Origin: Chloroherpeton thalassium
GTDB lineage: Bacteria; Bacteroidota; Ignavibacteria; Kapaibacteriales; UBA2268
DNA length: 54,274 nucleotides
Assembly (NCBI GenBank): GCA_020722095.1
Contig: DYLM01000008.1
Coordinates: forward strand, 1 to 54,274
Reading direction: 5' to 3'
Part shown: piece by piece, positions 53,095 through 54,274 of the stretch
How the letters are laid out: each line of letters begins with the position of its first letter
Position numbering within the stretch: position 1 is the first letter of the stretch
Program-made: the position numbers and the translations under genes
Notes under the pieces: generated by a model
The model's input: only the letters and a program-made list of their open reading frames with translations
Database searches by the model: none
Told to the model about the DNA's origin: nothing

Positions 53095-53128
53095 TTGAAT
53101 TCTCAAAATCAAATTTATTATATTTTTG
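53095..53128 (+). promoter_or_regulatory. promoter TTG-N23-TATTTTTG for the UPF0175/DUF3368 pair
   Basis: TTG at 53095-53097 and TATTTTTG at 53121-53128 fit the -33/-7 pattern. The ATG at 53161 lies 33 bases downstream. The rest of the 52942-53160 gap holds a short G-rich repeat scrap and nothing else recognised. Confidence 0.45.
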
Positions 53129-53160
53129 TAGATTTCTTAATTTTTTAAAAAAGTTTAAAA

Positions 53161-53418
53161 ATGGATCAAGTTATAAATGTTGCATATCCCAAACAACTTG
53201 CATTTTCTTTAAAAATGCAAGACAATGAATTTATAATAGAAATGCAAAAACTTTCAATCATAAAATTATATGAATTAGGGAAAATTTCTTCAACTATAGC
53301 CGCAAAGACCTTAAATTTAACAAGAGTTGAATTTATAGAATTAATCAATAAATACCAAGTTTCTTATTTTTCGAATCTAACAGAAGAAGATCTACTTAAC
53401 GATTTTAGAAATGCGTAA
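53161..53418 (+). CDS. UPF0175 family antitoxin
   Basis: 85 residues matching UPF0175: INVAYPKQLAFSLKMQDNEF, KLYELGKISSTIAAKTLNLT, EFIELINKYQVSYF and EEDLLNDFRNA. Proteins of this family carry a helix-turn-helix and pair with DUF3368 PIN toxins, as here with an 8-base overlap. Confidence 0.85.
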   Translation: MDQVINVAYPKQLAFSLKMQDNEFIIEMQKLSIIKLYELGKISSTIAAKTLNLTRVEFIELINKYQVSYFSNLTEEDLLNDFRNA

Positions 53419-53890
53419 AATAATCTCGAATACAACACCAATAATAACTTTGTTAAAGATTTCTAAATTAGAATTGCTACAACAAATTTACGGACATATT
53501 ATCATTCCTAAAGCAGTGTATGATGAAATAGAACAAGGAAAAGAAAAATCATTTTACACAGACTTAACTAAATTTAGTTGGATTACAATTAAGGCAATTA
53601 AAGGTAAAAAATCTACCGAGTATTTACGAGATTTGGATAAAGGGGAAGCAGAAGTAATCATTTTAGCAAATGAATTAAACGCTGATTTGGTGATAATTGA
53701 TGAAAAGTTGGGAAGAGAATTTGCTGAATATTTTAATCTAAAAATTACAGGAACAATCGGAATAATACTAAAAGCAAAAGAATTAGGATTAATACAAGAA
53801 GTAAAACCACTGATAAATAAAATGCTTGAAAACGGAATTTGGTTAAATAAAAAATTGGTAGAAAGTATTCTTCAATTAGCTGGAGAATAA
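53411..53890 (+). CDS. DUF3368 PIN-domain-like toxin
   Basis: 159 residues. SNTTPIITLLKISKLELLQQ at the N-terminus, IIIPKAVYDEIEQGKE, LDKGEAEVIILANELNADLV, IIDEKLGREFAEYFNL and GTIGIILKAKELGLI are the successive PIN-like motifs. The acidic residues (Glu in EAE, Asp-Glu in IDEK) are kept; the first motif has Asn (SNTTP), as often seen in DUF3368. PIN toxins are RNA nucleases. It ends the TA pair, and the frame is intact. Confidence 0.85.
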   Translation: MRKIISNTTPIITLLKISKLELLQQIYGHIIIPKAVYDEIEQGKEKSFYTDLTKFSWITIKAIKGKKSTEYLRDLDKGEAEVIILANELNADLVIIDEKLGREFAEYFNLKITGTIGIILKAKELGLIQEVKPLINKMLENGIWLNKKLVESILQLAGE

Positions 53891-54144
53891 ACAACATTGC
53901 AAACATTGCATTCTACTGCTAAATGCCAATAAACAAAGAGGATAGTCAATATTGTGTAAATAGCGATTTTGAATTTGCAAATACAACTATGTTATAAACC
54001 AGAATTTATTTTCCGCAAAATCACATTCATTCATTCCAATTCTCCTTTTGTTCTAACTTATTTTAAAATATTTTGGGCAAAATATTGCTAAAAATTGTTA
54101 CTTCTATCAGAAATATGGAAAATTATTGCTAATTTTGTATTTAT

Positions 54145-54217
54145 GCATCCGTAGGTCAATGGATAGACTATCAGATTTCGGCTCTGAGGGTTGGGGGTTC
54201 GAGTCCCTCCGGGTGTG
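54145..54217 (+). tRNA. tRNA-Arg (anticodon TCG)
   Basis: A 73-nt cloverleaf: acceptor GCATCCG / CGGGTGT, D-arm GGTC-AATGGATA-GACT type, anticodon arm TCAGA-TTTCGGC-TCTGA with TCG at positions 34-36, T-arm GGGGG-TTCGAGT-CCCTC type, discriminator G. CCA is not encoded. A TAATTTTG element at 54130-54137 is a likely promoter -7 box. Confidence 0.93.
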
Positions 54218-54274
54218 CAAAATTGTCCTATATAAGTAGAACTTAAGAAAAATAGCACCAATAATCAATTCAAT

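Noticed and set aside
53411-53890. DUF3368 toxin inactivated by Asn in the first motif
   Set aside because: SNT(S/T)P is, as far as I recall, common in this family, so it is not evidence of inactivation.

Overview
The window is AT-rich chromosomal DNA from a Gram-negative bacterium, most likely of the Bacteroidota/Chlorobiota branch (an Ignavibacteria- or Kapabacteria-like lineage would fit; this is inference). Reasons: a type IX secretion (T9SS) C-terminal sorting domain on a LamG protein, a GldL/GldM-like pair, LPS genes (kdsA, an LptC-like lipoprotein), OmpA-family proteins, promoters of the TTTG / TAnnTTTG type, and weak or absent Shine-Dalgarno sites before many genes.

Layout. 1-2.8 kb: a HigB-like toxin module between two GC-rich repeats, agmatinase, an orphan AbrB-type protein, rpsU and a small Tudor-like protein. 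3-5.3 kb: a GldL/GldM-like proton-motor pair standing alone. 5.3-9.4 kb (minus): HDOD, TPR and CPBP-protease proteins, a small HicB-like protein and a TauE/SafE permease, then tRNA-Ser. 9.6-14.2 kb (plus): LD-carboxypeptidase, a coiled-coil nuclease-like protein, and the tight run kdsA-lptC-tpiA-pgsA. 14.2-23.6 kb (minus): a multi-PAS histidine kinase next to a VWA-OmpA-SPOR lipoprotein, iorAB, ribF and a glycosyltransferase. 23.7-25.6 kb: grpE-dnaJ. 25.6-28.7 kb: an island of four toxin-antitoxin (TA) modules with repeats inside and around it. 28.7-34.5 kb: a ComEA-like HhH protein, anmK, a LysE exporter, purine nucleoside phosphorylase, yggS, rsmH and mraZ. 34.5-35.5 kb: a gene-free block of interspersed repeats. 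35.5-44.5 kb: envelope lipoprotein, tandem-OmpA protein, sugar nucleotidyltransferase, glycosyltransferase, T9SS cargo and methyltransferase. 44.7-49.6 kb: pyrG, a PaaE-type reductase, DUF190-crcB, an exported protein and a thioesterase. 49.6-50.7 kb: another HicBA locus and a second repeat block. 50.7 kb to the end: PpiD-like foldase, a UPF0175/DUF3368 TA module and tRNA-Arg.

Themes. (1) Envelope building: LPS, phospholipid, peptidoglycan recycling, OmpA anchors, an outer-membrane foldase, and both a T9SS substrate and a GldLM-like motor. (2) An unusually dense set of TA loci in which at least three toxin genes are broken (one internal stop, one frameshift, one extra base in an A8 tract) while their antitoxins stay open. 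(3) Several repeat families, including 158-160 bp MITE-like elements and an 87-bp inverted pair whose internal hairpin loop is flipped relative to its flanks.
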